DNA from: Arthrobacter sp. UNC362MFTsu5.1
Lineage (GTDB): Bacteria > Actinomycetota > Actinomycetes > Actinomycetales > Micrococcaceae
Reading direction: 5' to 3'
NCBI RefSeq assembly: GCF_000685965.1
Contig: NZ_JMLE01000019.1
Location: forward strand, 29,551-93,550
Length of the DNA stretch: 64,000 nt
A program made the translations under genes and the position numbers. The notes under the pieces are model-generated. The model was not told the DNA's origin and searched no databases. It worked only from the letters and a program-made list of their open reading frames with translations. Position 1 is the first letter of the stretch. Each line of letters begins with the position of its first letter. Of the stretch, positions 25,881 to 35,186 are shown piece by piece.

Positions 25881-25937
25881 AACTGAGGCCGGGGTGGCGG
25901 TGATGGTCATCTTCCATCCGCTAGTCAAAGTAATCAT
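25842..25937 (-). CDS. Mini-ORF of 31 residues with perfect ribosome binding site
   Basis: A 31-residue ORF starting MITLTSGWKMTITATPAS and ending in TAA. AAGGAGGT (25946-25953 on the plus-strand coordinates) is a full match to the anti-Shine-Dalgarno sequence and lies 8 nt from the ATG, a textbook arrangement seldom seen even among the large genes here. It is rich in Thr, Ser and Ala and has no recognisable domain. It is followed by about 300 nt of hairpin-rich sequence before the next small ORF, so it could be a regulatory leader peptide. It may instead be a chance match. Confidence 0.4.
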   Translation of the reverse strand: MITLTSGWKMTITATPASVAATRPFHGVTAS

Positions 25938-26104
25938 TTTTCCCAACCTCCTTTTCTGTTCTGCCGCTGTTCGGTTGACTAACCGGACAGCACGCGCCGA
26001 CGACCCTGGCAAAACGCACTGGAGTCAGGAATAAAATTACACCAGCAATGGAGCATTTGACTAGTGAATTTAAGCAATTCCCGGAAATATTTGATAAATC
26101 GTCT

Positions 26105-26689
26105 TTATAGTCCCCAGCGGACCACGGCCGGGGTCCTCTTGTCCCATCCCAGCGTGCAGACTTTCGCCGTCCCCAGGATGAAATGCCGGCCCTCGTGCGG
26201 GTCCAGTCCCAACCAGCGTGCGGTCAGGATCCTGGAGAAGTGTCCGTGGGCCACAATCAGTACGTTGTCCAGTCCGGATTCGAGCACGCGGGCCACGATC
26301 TTGTCCGCCCGGGCAGCCACTTCCTCAAGGGCCTCGCCGTTGGGCACGCCGTGGGTCCAGATCAGGTATTCCGGGTTGTCCTTGCGGATCAGGTCGGAAC
26401 TGATGCCTTCGTAGTCGCCGTAATTCCATTCCACTGCAAGGGGTTCCTGTTCAGCGTCGGGGAATCCCGCAAGTTCCGCCGTCCGGCGTGCCCGCCGCAG
26501 GGGGGAGGTCAGCACCAGGTCGAAGTCAACGCCGTCGAGAATCTTCCGCGCCTCCACGGACTGCTGCTCGCCCTCCACCGTCAAGGGCAGATCGGTGAGT
26601 CCGGTGTACTGGCCGCTCTTGGACCATTCAGTCTCACCGTGGCGCAGGATCCAAAGCTGGGGGCGTGCGGTGCTGTTAGCTGAAATCAC
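26105..26689 (-). CDS. Histidine phosphatase family protein
   Basis: A 194-residue member of the phosphoglycerate-mutase-like histidine phosphatases. The catalytic LRHGETEW motif has its phospho-accepting His at residue 17; the second catalytic His is in VLIVAHGHFSRIL. The length suits the small broad-specificity phosphatases of this fold. The start is a GTG at 26689 that directly abuts the TAA stop of pcnA, with GAGGAG inside the end of pcnA, so translation is likely coupled. The substrate is not predictable. Confidence 0.9.
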   Translation of the reverse strand: MISANSTARPQLWILRHGETEWSKSGQYTGLTDLPLTVEGEQQSVEARKILDGVDFDLVLTSPLRRARRTAELAGFPDAEQEPLAVEWNYGDYEGISSDLIRKDNPEYLIWTHGVPNGEALEEVAARADKIVARVLESGLDNVLIVAHGHFSRILTARWLGLDPHEGRHFILGTAKVCTLGWDKRTPAVVRWGL

Positions 26690-28180
26690 TTATGACTCCT
26701 CAGTAGTGGAAAGTTCGACGCCGGCGGCCGGCTGCTGTTCTGCGGCCTCGGGCTGGCCTGCCCACCACTCCCGCAGCCTGGCCTCTGCCACTGCGGGATC
26801 GAGCGGGCCGTGCTCCATGCGCTCGTCAAGCAGGAATTTGTAGGCCTTGCCCACCACCGGCCCGGGCTTCAGCCCGAGCAGGGCCATGATCTGGCCGCCG
26901 TCAAGGTCAGGCCGCACAGCTTCCAGCGATTCCTGCTCGCGCAGCGCCGCAATGCGCGCCTCGAGGTCGTCATAGGCGAAGGAAAGCCTGTCGGCCTTGC
27001 GCTGGTTGCGTGTGGTCACATCAGACCGCGTCAGCCGGTGCAGGCGCTCCAGGAGGGGTCCGGCGTCCGTCACGTAGCGGCGGACCGCGGAGTCGCTCCA
27101 CCCGGCCTCGCCGTAGCCGTAGAAGCGCATGTGCAGCTCGACCAGCCGCGCCACGGCCTTGATGGTGTCGTTGTCGAAGCGGAGGGCCTTCATCCGCTTC
27201 TTGGTCAGTTTGGAACCCACCATGTCGTGGTGGCGGAAGCTCACGGCACCGCCCGGTTCGAAACGGCGCGTCGCCGGCTTGCCGACGTCGTGCATGAGGG
27301 CAGCAAACCGCAACACAAAATCGGGGCCGGGCACGGCGCCGTCGGAATCCGTTTCCAGGGATGCGGCCTGCTCCAGCACCTGCAGGGAATGCTGGTAAAC
27401 GTCCTTGTGGCGGTGGTGTTCGTCGGCTTCGAGCCGCAGCGCGGAAACTTCCGGCAGGACGAATTCGGCCAGTCCGGTGTCCACCAGGAGGTCGATGCCC
27501 ACGCGGGGGTGGGATCCGCAGATGAGCTTCACCAGTTCCTCGCGGATACGCTCCGCGGAAATGATGGTGATCCGTTCCGCCATCCGGGTCATGGCCTCCT
27601 TCACGTCTGCACGGACGGCCACACCTAGCTGCGAGGCGAAGCGGGCCGCCCGCATCATGCGCAGCGGGTCATCGGAAAAGGACGACTCCGGCGAACTTGG
27701 CGTGGCCAGCAAGGAGGCATGGAGGTCGCGGACGCCGCCGAACGGATCAACCAGCTCCATCGAGGGCAGCCGCAGCGCCATCGCGTTAATGGTGAAGTCC
27801 CGGCGCAGGAGGTCATCCGTGAGGGATGAACCGAACGCGACGACCGGCTTGCGCGACTCCGGGTCGTAGGCCTCGGCACGGTAGGTGGTGATTTCGATCT
27901 GGAAGCCGGACTTCCGCATTCCGATGGTGCCGAATGCCCGTCCGATCTCCCAGAAGTTGTCCGCCCATTTCTTGATCAGCGCCAGGGTCTGGTCCGGCGT
28001 GGCGTCCGTGGTGAAGTCCAGGTCAGGGGAGAGCCTGCCCAGGAAGAGGTCACGAACGGGACCGCCCACCAGCGACAATTCGTGGCCGGCGTCGACGAAG
28101 CGCTGCCCGAGCTCCAGGACCACCGGGTCCACCTGGAAATCGACGGTGTGCGGGTCGGACTTTTGATGTGCGTGCGCCAT
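26690..28180 (-). CDS. pcnA: CCA tRNA nucleotidyltransferase
   Basis: A 496-residue polymerase-beta-superfamily enzyme. The head domain has LVGGPVRDLFLGR and the metal-binding DLDFTTDA, followed by RRDFTINAMAL. The middle has the tRNA-nucleotidyltransferase RNA-binding region. An HD-type domain follows with LRFAALMHDVGKPATR. It adds or repairs the CCA end of tRNAs; the paralogous poly(A) polymerase function is less likely in actinobacteria. In Mycobacterium the equivalent gene (pcnA) also lies upstream of the NUDIX-murJ block, supporting the call. It is divergent from the NUDIX gene and followed directly by a histidine phosphatase gene. Confidence 0.93.
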   Translation of the reverse strand: MAHAHQKSDPHTVDFQVDPVVLELGQRFVDAGHELSLVGGPVRDLFLGRLSPDLDFTTDATPDQTLALIKKWADNFWEIGRAFGTIGMRKSGFQIEITTYRAEAYDPESRKPVVAFGSSLTDDLLRRDFTINAMALRLPSMELVDPFGGVRDLHASLLATPSSPESSFSDDPLRMMRAARFASQLGVAVRADVKEAMTRMAERITIISAERIREELVKLICGSHPRVGIDLLVDTGLAEFVLPEVSALRLEADEHHRHKDVYQHSLQVLEQAASLETDSDGAVPGPDFVLRFAALMHDVGKPATRRFEPGGAVSFRHHDMVGSKLTKKRMKALRFDNDTIKAVARLVELHMRFYGYGEAGWSDSAVRRYVTDAGPLLERLHRLTRSDVTTRNQRKADRLSFAYDDLEARIAALREQESLEAVRPDLDGGQIMALLGLKPGPVVGKAYKFLLDERMEHGPLDPAVAEARLREWWAGQPEAAEQQPAAGVELSTTEES

Positions 28181-28340
28181 AGTTACTTAAGCTTGTCAGA
28201 AAACCACGCCAACAAGCACCAATCGGGGCCGCCTAACCGCGCCGTTACACCGTTGCTTCGGGAATCTACGTCACACGCAGTCCACTTTCTTGTCATGTTC
28301 CGGTCATCAGGAACGGGCAAGAGTCGTTAGAGTGGACTTC

Positions 28341-28889
28341 ATGGCCCATCCCGTACCGAGTGCTCCTGGCAGGAGGACAAACCCACCGTTGCCGTCGGCA
28401 ATCGGTGCCCATGTCGCGCCCGCCCAGCACCCGGGACCGGCCTCGCTGCCCACCGTTGAGGAAATCTCCGCCGGCGGCGTTGTTGTTGATACGTCCGACG
28501 GCGAACTGAGGGTTGCGATCATCGCCCGCCTTAACCGCGGGGGTCGCCTCGAGTGGTGCCTGCCGAAGGGCCATCCGGAGGGCAAGGAAAAGAACGAGGA
28601 AGCGGCCGTCCGCGAGATCGCCGAGGAAACCGGCATCAGCGGAAACATCCTGGCCCCGCTGGGCAGTATCGACTACTGGTTTACCGTCAGCGGGCACCGC
28701 GTCCACAAGACCGTCCACCACTACCTGCTCCGGGCCACGGGCGGCGAGCTGACTATCGAAAACGATCCCGACCAGGAAGCCGTGGATGTCGCCTGGGTGC
28801 CCATCCAGGAGCTCGCCCGCAAGCTGTCTTTTCCGAATGAGCGCCGCATCGCGGACCTCGCCAGGGAAGTCCTGCCGGAACACCTCTGA
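28341..28889 (+). CDS. NUDIX hydrolase
   Basis: A 182-residue protein with a complete Nudix box: GHPEGKE then seven residues, REIAEETGI, matching G-x5-E-x7-REUxEExGU. The first 45 residues are Pro/Ala-rich and probably flexible. NUDIX enzymes hydrolyse nucleoside diphosphates linked to other groups; the position beside pcnA and murJ is conserved in actinobacteria, but the substrate is not established from sequence. It stops 6 nt before murJ, so the two are likely co-transcribed. The ATG at 28341 was chosen because upstream in-frame residues are unlike the family. Confidence 0.88.
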   Translation: MAHPVPSAPGRRTNPPLPSAIGAHVAPAQHPGPASLPTVEEISAGGVVVDTSDGELRVAIIARLNRGGRLEWCLPKGHPEGKEKNEEAAVREIAEETGISGNILAPLGSIDYWFTVSGHRVHKTVHHYLLRATGGELTIENDPDQEAVDVAWVPIQELARKLSFPNERRIADLAREVLPEHL

Positions 28890-28895
28890 GGTTCT

Positions 28896-30941
28896 GTGAC
28901 TGATTCCAAGACTGTCCAGCCAAGCGAAGCCCGCTCCAGTGCCGTCATGGCGGCCGGAACCCTCGTCTCCCGGTTCCTGGGCTTCGGCAAGACCTGGATG
29001 CTGGGTGCAGCCCTTGGCCTCGGCTCCACGGTCAATGACACCTTCATCAATGCCAACAACCTGCCCAACCTGATCTTCCTCCTCGTGGCCGGTGGTGTGT
29101 TCAACGCCGTCCTGGTTCCCCAGATCATCAAGGCCAGCAAGGCCCCGGACAGGGGAGCGGACTACATCAGCCGCCTGCTCACCCTGGCTGTCCTGGTGCT
29201 TCTCAGCCTGACGCTGCTGGTGACCCTCCTGGCTCCATGGGTCATTGAGCTGACCACGCAGGGGTATTCGGCCGAACAGAAATCACTCGCGGTGTCCTTC
29301 GCGTTCTGGTGCCTGCCGCAGATCTTCTTTTACGGCCTCTATGCCCTGCTCACGCAGGTGCTGAACGCCAACGGGGCGTTCGGACCGGCCATGTGGGCGC
29401 CCATCCTGAACAACATCGTGGCCATCGCCGGCCTGGGCATGTTCATCTGGATCCTCGGGGCCAACGTCACCAATCCGCACACCCTGGACAACTGGGGACC
29501 CACCCAGACGTTCCTGGTGGCCGGGTTCTCCACCATCGGCGTGGTGGCCCAGACCGCCATCCTGCTGATTCCTGTATTCCGCCTCCGGCTGGGACTCCGC
29601 CCAAAGTTTGGCTGGCGCGGCGTGGGCCTGGGGCAGGCCGCAAAGCTAAGCGTCTGGACGCTCCTTACTGCCGCCGTCGGCCAGCTCGCCTTCCTGTACG
29701 TGATGCGCATTGCCACCATTCCGGGTACCGAACGCCTGCGCCTCGAGCGTGCCGGGGATCCGGCGGCCGGTTTCCTGCCGGGAAACGCCGTGCTGGAAGT
29801 TGCCAGCCAGCTGTACCTGCTGCCGCACTCGATCATCGCCCTCTCACTGGCCACCGTTCTGTTCAACAGGATGACGCGGGCCTCCCAGGACGGCGACAGG
29901 GGGGCCCTGCGGGACGCCCTGTCCCACGGCTTGCGGACCATGGCGGTGGCCACGGTTTTCGGTGCGCTGGCTCTCTTCGCGCTGGCCGGCCCGCTAGGCA
30001 TGTTCTTCTCCGGCGGCAAGGTGCAGGACGGCGTGATGCTCGCGCAGACCCTGACCATCCTGGCCCTCAGCACGCCGTTCATGAGCGCCAACTTCATGAT
30101 GTCCAGGGTCTTCTACGCCAACGAGGACGCCCGCACTCCCTTCTACATCCAGCTGGTCCTGGCGATCGTCAACGTGGTGGCGGCCTTCGCCATCCAGTTC
30201 CTGCCGTACGACCAGATCATTTTTGCCATCGCCATCCTGTACACGGGCGGGAATATCCTGTCCGTGATTGTGAGTGCGCACTTCCTCCGCCGCCTGCTGG
30301 GGCACCTTGACGGCCCCCGCATCGCCAATTCGTACATCCGGATGGGCTACGCGGCTTTGGGGTCCGCCGTGGCCGGCGCCGGTGCGCTGTGGCTGATGGG
30401 CAGCTACAGTGCCGACGGTTTTGCCTGGAGCGGCCGGATCCAGGCCTTGGTGACCATCGTCGTCGTCGGGCCCGTGATGCTGGTGGCGTACCTGTTCCTG
30501 CTGAAACTTTTCCATGTCACCGAGCTTCGCGACCTGCTGCAGCCGCTTCTGGGCAGGCTGGGGCGGGGATCCGCGCCATCCGCACCGACGGGCGCTGCGG
30601 CGGATACGTCGCGGGACACCGCAGGACTCCGGGAACGCACGACGCCGGAGCGCGCCACCGTTTCGGTTGACACCGGCCTGATCCCCCGCATTTCCGGAGA
30701 GTTCGATGCGGCATCGTTCCGTGCGGGACCGCAGGTTGAGGAACCGGCACCGCACCATGACGAGCACCAAACCGCTTCCGCAGGCGAGTACCTCCCGTCC
30801 GAGGATGTACCCACCACCGCGCGGGGGGGCTTCATGCGCGAGGAAATACCGCTGCCCGGACGCCGCACCTTCCAGGGACCGGCCGGGCGCAACCCGCACT
30901 TCAGCGCACGGTCGGAAGGCCGGCGGAAGAAAAAGAGGTGA
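28896..30941 (+). CDS. murJ: Lipid II flippase MurJ (MviN)
   Basis: A 681-residue membrane protein of the MOP exporter superfamily. It begins with the MurJ-type core SSAVMAAGTLVSRFLGFGK and has about 14 or 15 transmembrane segments up to residue 550. Charged residues in helices and the motif VNDTFINANNLPN fit MurJ. The final 130 residues are a hydrophilic cytoplasmic tail rich in Pro, Thr and Ser. It moves the peptidoglycan precursor lipid II across the membrane. In Mycobacterium tuberculosis MviN carries a fused pseudokinase and sugar-binding-like domain; here those parts are encoded by the separate next gene. The start is GTG. Confidence 0.92.
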   Translation: MTDSKTVQPSEARSSAVMAAGTLVSRFLGFGKTWMLGAALGLGSTVNDTFINANNLPNLIFLLVAGGVFNAVLVPQIIKASKAPDRGADYISRLLTLAVLVLLSLTLLVTLLAPWVIELTTQGYSAEQKSLAVSFAFWCLPQIFFYGLYALLTQVLNANGAFGPAMWAPILNNIVAIAGLGMFIWILGANVTNPHTLDNWGPTQTFLVAGFSTIGVVAQTAILLIPVFRLRLGLRPKFGWRGVGLGQAAKLSVWTLLTAAVGQLAFLYVMRIATIPGTERLRLERAGDPAAGFLPGNAVLEVASQLYLLPHSIIALSLATVLFNRMTRASQDGDRGALRDALSHGLRTMAVATVFGALALFALAGPLGMFFSGGKVQDGVMLAQTLTILALSTPFMSANFMMSRVFYANEDARTPFYIQLVLAIVNVVAAFAIQFLPYDQIIFAIAILYTGGNILSVIVSAHFLRRLLGHLDGPRIANSYIRMGYAALGSAVAGAGALWLMGSYSADGFAWSGRIQALVTIVVVGPVMLVAYLFLLKLFHVTELRDLLQPLLGRLGRGSAPSAPTGAAADTSRDTAGLRERTTPERATVSVDTGLIPRISGEFDAASFRAGPQVEEPAPHHDEHQTASAGEYLPSEDVPTTARGGFMREEIPLPGRRTFQGPAGRNPHFSARSEGRRKKKR

Positions 30942-31108
30942 ACTGGCGCGGTTTCACCGTGCCTGTCTCACACGGCCGTAACGCACCATCGGCTAGGATC
31001 AGAAGCTAACTAGGGTAGTAGTAACAGACCAGAAATTAACCGGCTAACCGGCGTATCCGCTTTCGCATGATTAAGGCGGGGATTCCCCGGGCAGTCTAGG
31101 AGGAACCC

Positions 31109-32710
31109 GTGTCCCACCCGATCGATGTTGGATCAGTGCTCGGCGGCCGCTACAAGGTCACCGCCACCGTATTGACCTCACACGACCATGATCTGGTGCT
31201 GGATGGTGTTGACCAGGTCCTCAACCGGCCGGTGAGCATCCTGGTTGCGGGTCCGGACAACGCGGAGCAGGTGGCCCAGAGCGCCCGCGAGGTGGCCACC
31301 GGTGAACGGCCCGGAAACGTGCAGATCCTCGACCTTGGCGTCAGCGAGTCCACTACCTACCTGATCACCAACCACACCTCAGCCGCCGATCTCCTGGACC
31401 TCGTGGTTGCCTCCAACCCGCCGTACGTGGAGCCCTTCTTCACGGACACGCTGGGCAGCGAAATCTTCGGTACCGCCCGGTCCCACGAGCCGGAAACCTA
31501 TGACGGCCTGTACGACGAGGAAGAAGTCGACGCAGGCTACATCAACTACGGCAACAACCAGCCGGCCGGCCAGGACCGCAAACCTTCGTCCCCGCCGGTG
31601 GTCCCTCCCGTGGTGCCGCCCCGCACCGCGCCCGTTCGCCCGGCGTCGGCTCCCTCCGTCGGTTCCGCCGGATCCGACTCGGGCCAGGCACGCGGTCAGG
31701 GAGCCGGCGCAGCAGCAGCCGCCGGCGCCGCTGCTGGCGCTGCGGGGCTGGCCGCCGGTGGCGCAGCCGCAAGCAAAGCGTCCTGGGAACCCACCACTGC
31801 ACCTCAGGCGACCACTCCGCAGCAGGCCGTACCTGCCGCACGGAACACGGAATCGCTCAATGCCCCGGCACCTGCAGCCGAATCACCCAAAGTCTCCCTG
31901 TGGGCGAACAACGACTATGACTACCCGGAAGAAGAGGCACCCTCCACCGGGCCGGCCAGGACTGCCCGTGAACGGATGGCAGCCACCTTCCCCGCATTCG
32001 CCGGCGGCGGCCGTGGCGACGAAACAGACGATTATTACGACGACGACGAGCCCCCGGAGCGCGAGCCGAGGTCAATGCGGTGGCTCGTGGGAGGGCTGCT
32101 CGCTGCCGTGCTGGTGGTAGGCCTCATCTTTGCCGTCTCCAACCTGGGGAGTCTGTTCAAGACCGAACCGCAGAGCAACCCCGCCCCCGGAACGACAAGC
32201 AGCGCGTCCCAGCCACAGTCCAGCGCCGAGCCGACAGCAAGCCAGTCCACCGCGCCGGCGGCAGGTCCGCCCGCCGTCGAGGGCGTCTCCCGCCTTGGCG
32301 ACTTCGACTTTGCCGCCACCTACGATGGCGACCTTTCGAAGACGTTCGACGGCAATGCGGCAAGCTACTGGTCGGACATGGAGTTTGCCACGGACAACTG
32401 GGGCGGACTTGCTCCCGATGTTTCCCTGGTGGTGAAACTGAAGAGCCCCTCCAAGGTTTCGTCCATCACCCTCAGCCAGCTTGGCGGTTCCGGCGGCAAT
32501 ATCAGCGTGCTGACAAATGACCGTCCGTCCCTAGAAGGTGCCAAGCAGGTCGGGACCAACAGCTTTACCTCTCCGGATCTGACCATGCCGCTCCCGGAAC
32601 CGGTCACAGCGCAGTACGTGATCGTGTCCATCAAGAACCTGCCCAAGCTGGCTGCACCGAAAACCCGCTTCGGCTACGGTCTCCGCCTCGGCGAGATCAA
32701 GGTTCAGTAG
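31109..32710 (+). CDS. MurJ-associated pseudokinase-like membrane protein
   Basis: A 533-residue protein with three parts. Residues 5-115 resemble a serine/threonine kinase N-lobe (GSVLGGRYKV, then NRPVSILV where the lysine of VAxK is missing), without HRD or DFG motifs, so it cannot be an active kinase. A disordered Pro/Ala/Gly-rich middle and acidic segment follow. A single transmembrane helix at about 322-345 leads to an extracellular beta-rich domain resembling discoidin/galactose-binding folds. The same modules are fused to MurJ in mycobacteria, where the pseudokinase recruits the FHA protein FhaA. It probably regulates MurJ. AGGAGG precedes the GTG start at a good distance. Confidence 0.75.
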   Translation: MSHPIDVGSVLGGRYKVTATVLTSHDHDLVLDGVDQVLNRPVSILVAGPDNAEQVAQSAREVATGERPGNVQILDLGVSESTTYLITNHTSAADLLDLVVASNPPYVEPFFTDTLGSEIFGTARSHEPETYDGLYDEEEVDAGYINYGNNQPAGQDRKPSSPPVVPPVVPPRTAPVRPASAPSVGSAGSDSGQARGQGAGAAAAAGAAAGAAGLAAGGAAASKASWEPTTAPQATTPQQAVPAARNTESLNAPAPAAESPKVSLWANNDYDYPEEEAPSTGPARTARERMAATFPAFAGGGRGDETDDYYDDDEPPEREPRSMRWLVGGLLAAVLVVGLIFAVSNLGSLFKTEPQSNPAPGTTSSASQPQSSAEPTASQSTAPAAGPPAVEGVSRLGDFDFAATYDGDLSKTFDGNAASYWSDMEFATDNWGGLAPDVSLVVKLKSPSKVSSITLSQLGGSGGNISVLTNDRPSLEGAKQVGTNSFTSPDLTMPLPEPVTAQYVIVSIKNLPKLAAPKTRFGYGLRLGEIKVQ

Positions 32711-32926
32711 CGGCCCGACACCCGGCCGGCACGGGACAGCCACGGGCAGCAACACCTTCCGGGCCCGGTAACACGGCTTCTTCCGGAACGACTAGGCGGT
32801 ACCCTGAGTGGTGGCGCCTTGTTGGCCTACCTCCATGCCCGGAATATTCAGGATCAACAATGGGTTGTGCCATGTGGCCGGCCAGCAAAAGCAGGCGCAT
32901 CGACTAAGGAAGAGGTTCACCGTTCA

Positions 32927-33883
32927 GTGAGCACCGCAGAAAACACCGCGTCCCAAGTACGTGATGTCATCATCGTCGGCTCCGGCCCTGCAGGCTACAC
33001 GGCTGCAGTCTATACGGCACGTGCCAACCTTAAGCCGCTGCTCCTTGCCGGTTCCGTCACGGCCGGCGGGGAATTGATGAACACCACCGACGTGGAAAAC
33101 TACCCCGGTTTCCCTGAAGGCATCATGGGTCCTGACCTCATGGAGAACTTCGAGAAGCAGGCAGCCCGGTTCGGCACGGAGATCCAGTTCGAGGACGTCA
33201 CCGCTTTGGACCTCGACGGCGACATCAAAACCGTCACCATCGCGACGGGGGAGACCTTCCAGGCCCGCGCCATCATCCTGTCCACCGGATCGGCTTACCG
33301 TGAGCTCGGCCTTCCGAACGAAAAGCGACTTTCAGGGCACGGCGTTAGCTGGTGTGCAACCTGTGATGGTTTCTTTTTCAAGGACCAGGACATCGCCGTC
33401 ATCGGCGGCGGCGACTCGGCCATGGAGGAAGCACTGTTCCTCACCAAGTTCGCCAAGTCAGTCACCGTCGTGCACCGCCGGGACACGCTCAAGGCTTCAA
33501 AGATCATGGGCGACCGCGCACAGGCCCACGAGAAGATTAACTTCGTGTGGAACACCGCTGTCGAAGATGTCCTCGGCGGCGACAAGGTCACCGGCCTGAA
33601 GCTGAAGAACCTCGTGGACGGCAGCGAATCCGAACTTGCTGTCACCGGAGTCTTCGTGGCCATCGGAAACGATCCCCGCACCGAACTCATCAAGGACACG
33701 CTGGAGATCACCCCGGCCGGCACCATTGCCGTTGAGGGACGCAGTTCCAAGACGAGCGTCAAGGGTGTGTTCGCTGCCGGCGACGTCGTGGACCCCACCT
33801 ACCGCCAGGCCATCACCGCCTCCGGCTCGGGCTGTGTCGCAGCCATCGACGTCGAGCACTACCTCGCAGATTTCCACGCCTAA
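32927..33883 (+). CDS. trxB: Thioredoxin reductase
   Basis: A 318-residue flavoenzyme. FAD motif GSGPAGYTAAVYTARA lies near the start, the redox-active pair is CATC in SWCATCDGFFF, the NADPH motif is GGGDSAMEEAL and the second FAD segment is GVFAAGDVVDPTYRQA. It transfers electrons from NADPH to thioredoxin. The GTG at 32927 was chosen because AGGAAGAGG lies upstream and homologues start near VRDVIIVGSG; a longer ORF begins 108 nt earlier. TrxA follows 36 nt downstream, as in other actinobacterial origin regions. Confidence 0.95.
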   Translation: MSTAENTASQVRDVIIVGSGPAGYTAAVYTARANLKPLLLAGSVTAGGELMNTTDVENYPGFPEGIMGPDLMENFEKQAARFGTEIQFEDVTALDLDGDIKTVTIATGETFQARAIILSTGSAYRELGLPNEKRLSGHGVSWCATCDGFFFKDQDIAVIGGGDSAMEEALFLTKFAKSVTVVHRRDTLKASKIMGDRAQAHEKINFVWNTAVEDVLGGDKVTGLKLKNLVDGSESELAVTGVFVAIGNDPRTELIKDTLEITPAGTIAVEGRSSKTSVKGVFAAGDVVDPTYRQAITASGSGCVAAIDVEHYLADFHA

Positions 33884-33919
33884 CAGCGCACTATTGATCC
33901 GAAGGGAAACAACAAAACA

Positions 33920-34246
33920 ATGAGCAACGCGAAAGACGTAACCGACGCAAGCTTCAGAACGGATGTACTCTCGGCCGACAAGCCGGTCATCGTGGACTTC
34001 TGGGCAGAATGGTGCGGTCCCTGCCGCAAGCTTGGCCCCATCCTGGACGAAATCTCCGTTGAGTACAGCGAGAAGGTCAATGTCGTCAAGGTGAACGTGG
34101 ATGACAACCCGGCAATCGCAGCCGAATATGGCATCACGTCCATTCCCGCCGTCTACCTGTTCCAGGGTGGCGAAGTGAAGAACACCGTTATCGGCGCCAA
34201 GCCGAAGCAGTTCTTTGAGAAGGAATTTGCTGACGTCCTCTCGTAG
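33920..34246 (+). CDS. trxA: Thioredoxin
   Basis: A 108-residue thioredoxin with the active site WCGPC (Cys32 and Cys35), the preceding VDFWAEW strand, and the cis-proline segment TSIPAVYLF. It is the substrate of the upstream TrxB and a general cytoplasmic disulphide reductant. Length and motifs are standard. It has GAAGGGAA upstream of its ATG and is followed by a strong terminator, so it ends the murJ-trx transcript region. Confidence 0.96.
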   Translation: MSNAKDVTDASFRTDVLSADKPVIVDFWAEWCGPCRKLGPILDEISVEYSEKVNVVKVNVDDNPAIAAEYGITSIPAVYLFQGGEVKNTVIGAKPKQFFEKEFADVLS

Positions 34247-34300
34247 TACGTTGCCCGTCTAAGCGGCATCATGCGTAACCCGCAGTCCGGGTTAGCAGCA

Positions 34301-34341
34301 GCGGTGGCCATCACCTGAACAGGTGATGGCCGCCGCTTTTT
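34301..34341 (+). terminator. Terminator after trxA
   Basis: GGCCATCACCT, loop GAAC, AGGTGATGGCC is a perfect 11-bp stem extended by partly paired GCGG/CCGC and followed by TTTTTG. Its position 55 bp after the trxA stop makes it the probable end of that transcript. Confidence 0.92.
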
Positions 34342-34488
34342 GTTTCCCTGGTTTGAGGATTCTCGCTGGGGGCGGGCGAGGGTGGGCGGCTTCGCGGTTG
34401 CGGGGGCGGGGTCGGGCTGCTTCGCGGGCGGCGGGTAGGCTTCGCGGTTGCGGGTAGGCTTCGCGGGCGCGGGGGCGTCGCAGGCAGG

Positions 34489-34614
34489 GGCGGCGTCGAG
34501 CTGCCCGACCGGTAGATCGTGGTCGGGGGGGATGGCTGCGAACTGCCAAGCCGGCAGGCTAACGAGGGCGTCGGCGCGAAGGGCGGCGTCGAGCTGCCCG
34601 ACCGGCAGATCGTG
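34489..34614. repeat. Direct repeat of 33 bp
   Basis: The segment at 34489-34521 (starting GGCGGCGTCGAGCTGCCCGA) recurs at 34582-34614 with a single T/C difference, 93 bp apart start to start. It lies just downstream of trxA in low-complexity sequence. No gene accounts for it. Confidence 0.8.
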
Positions 34615-34994
34615 CGCGGTTGTGGCCGTCGTCGCAGGTGACGGCGGCTGCGAGCTGCGCGACGGCACGCACGCGGGCAGGGGAGCCTCTCCGCGAGCCG
34701 CGACGGGGTGGTTCCCGACCTACTGCCGTCCAGCGAAACCCTGCACGCGCGATGGAAACTGCCATAGTAACTTTGGCCGGTTGTTTCGAATAGATAACTT
34801 GTTCAGAGCTGGATCTCGATGCGAATTCCCTTGCTTGGCTTACGGGAGGGTGTCCTGGGGGATTGCTGTCTGCTCAGATGTTGCGGTGTTCCCGGTCAAC
34901 TAGTGGTTATCTTGGGTAGCTGATCAGGTCAGACTATGATCTGATCTTGCAGCCGACACCCACCGGCTGATGGACCCGCTTCCAAATCTGAGAT

Positions 34995-35010
34995 TGTTTC
35001 ACGTGAAACG
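34995..35010. other. parS site
   Basis: TGTTTCACGTGAAACG matches the consensus TGTTTCACGTGAAACA at 15 of 16 positions with an intact CACGTG core. ParB would load here. Confidence 0.92.
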
Positions 35011-35170
35011 CTGCGCCTCCTGTTCAGGAGGCCACATCATCTGGGGGATTCCAGATGGTGCTGGAGATGGAGTCTCGCCCTGACGGCGGGTGTTTGGAAC
35101 TGCCAGGACCTCAGGGGCCGTAACTGCTGATCGCAGTCGACCGGGGCGGGTTCCCGCATCCGCGGAAAAT

Positions 35171-35186
35171 TGTTTCACGTGAAACG
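35171..35186. other. parS site
   Basis: TGTTTCACGTGAAACG, 15 of 16 with an intact core, 176 bp from the previous site. Confidence 0.92.

Noticed and set aside
34153..34668. Minus-strand ORF of 171 codons after trxA
   Set aside because: It overlaps trxA and its terminator, is low-complexity Pro/Ala-rich, and has no start signal.
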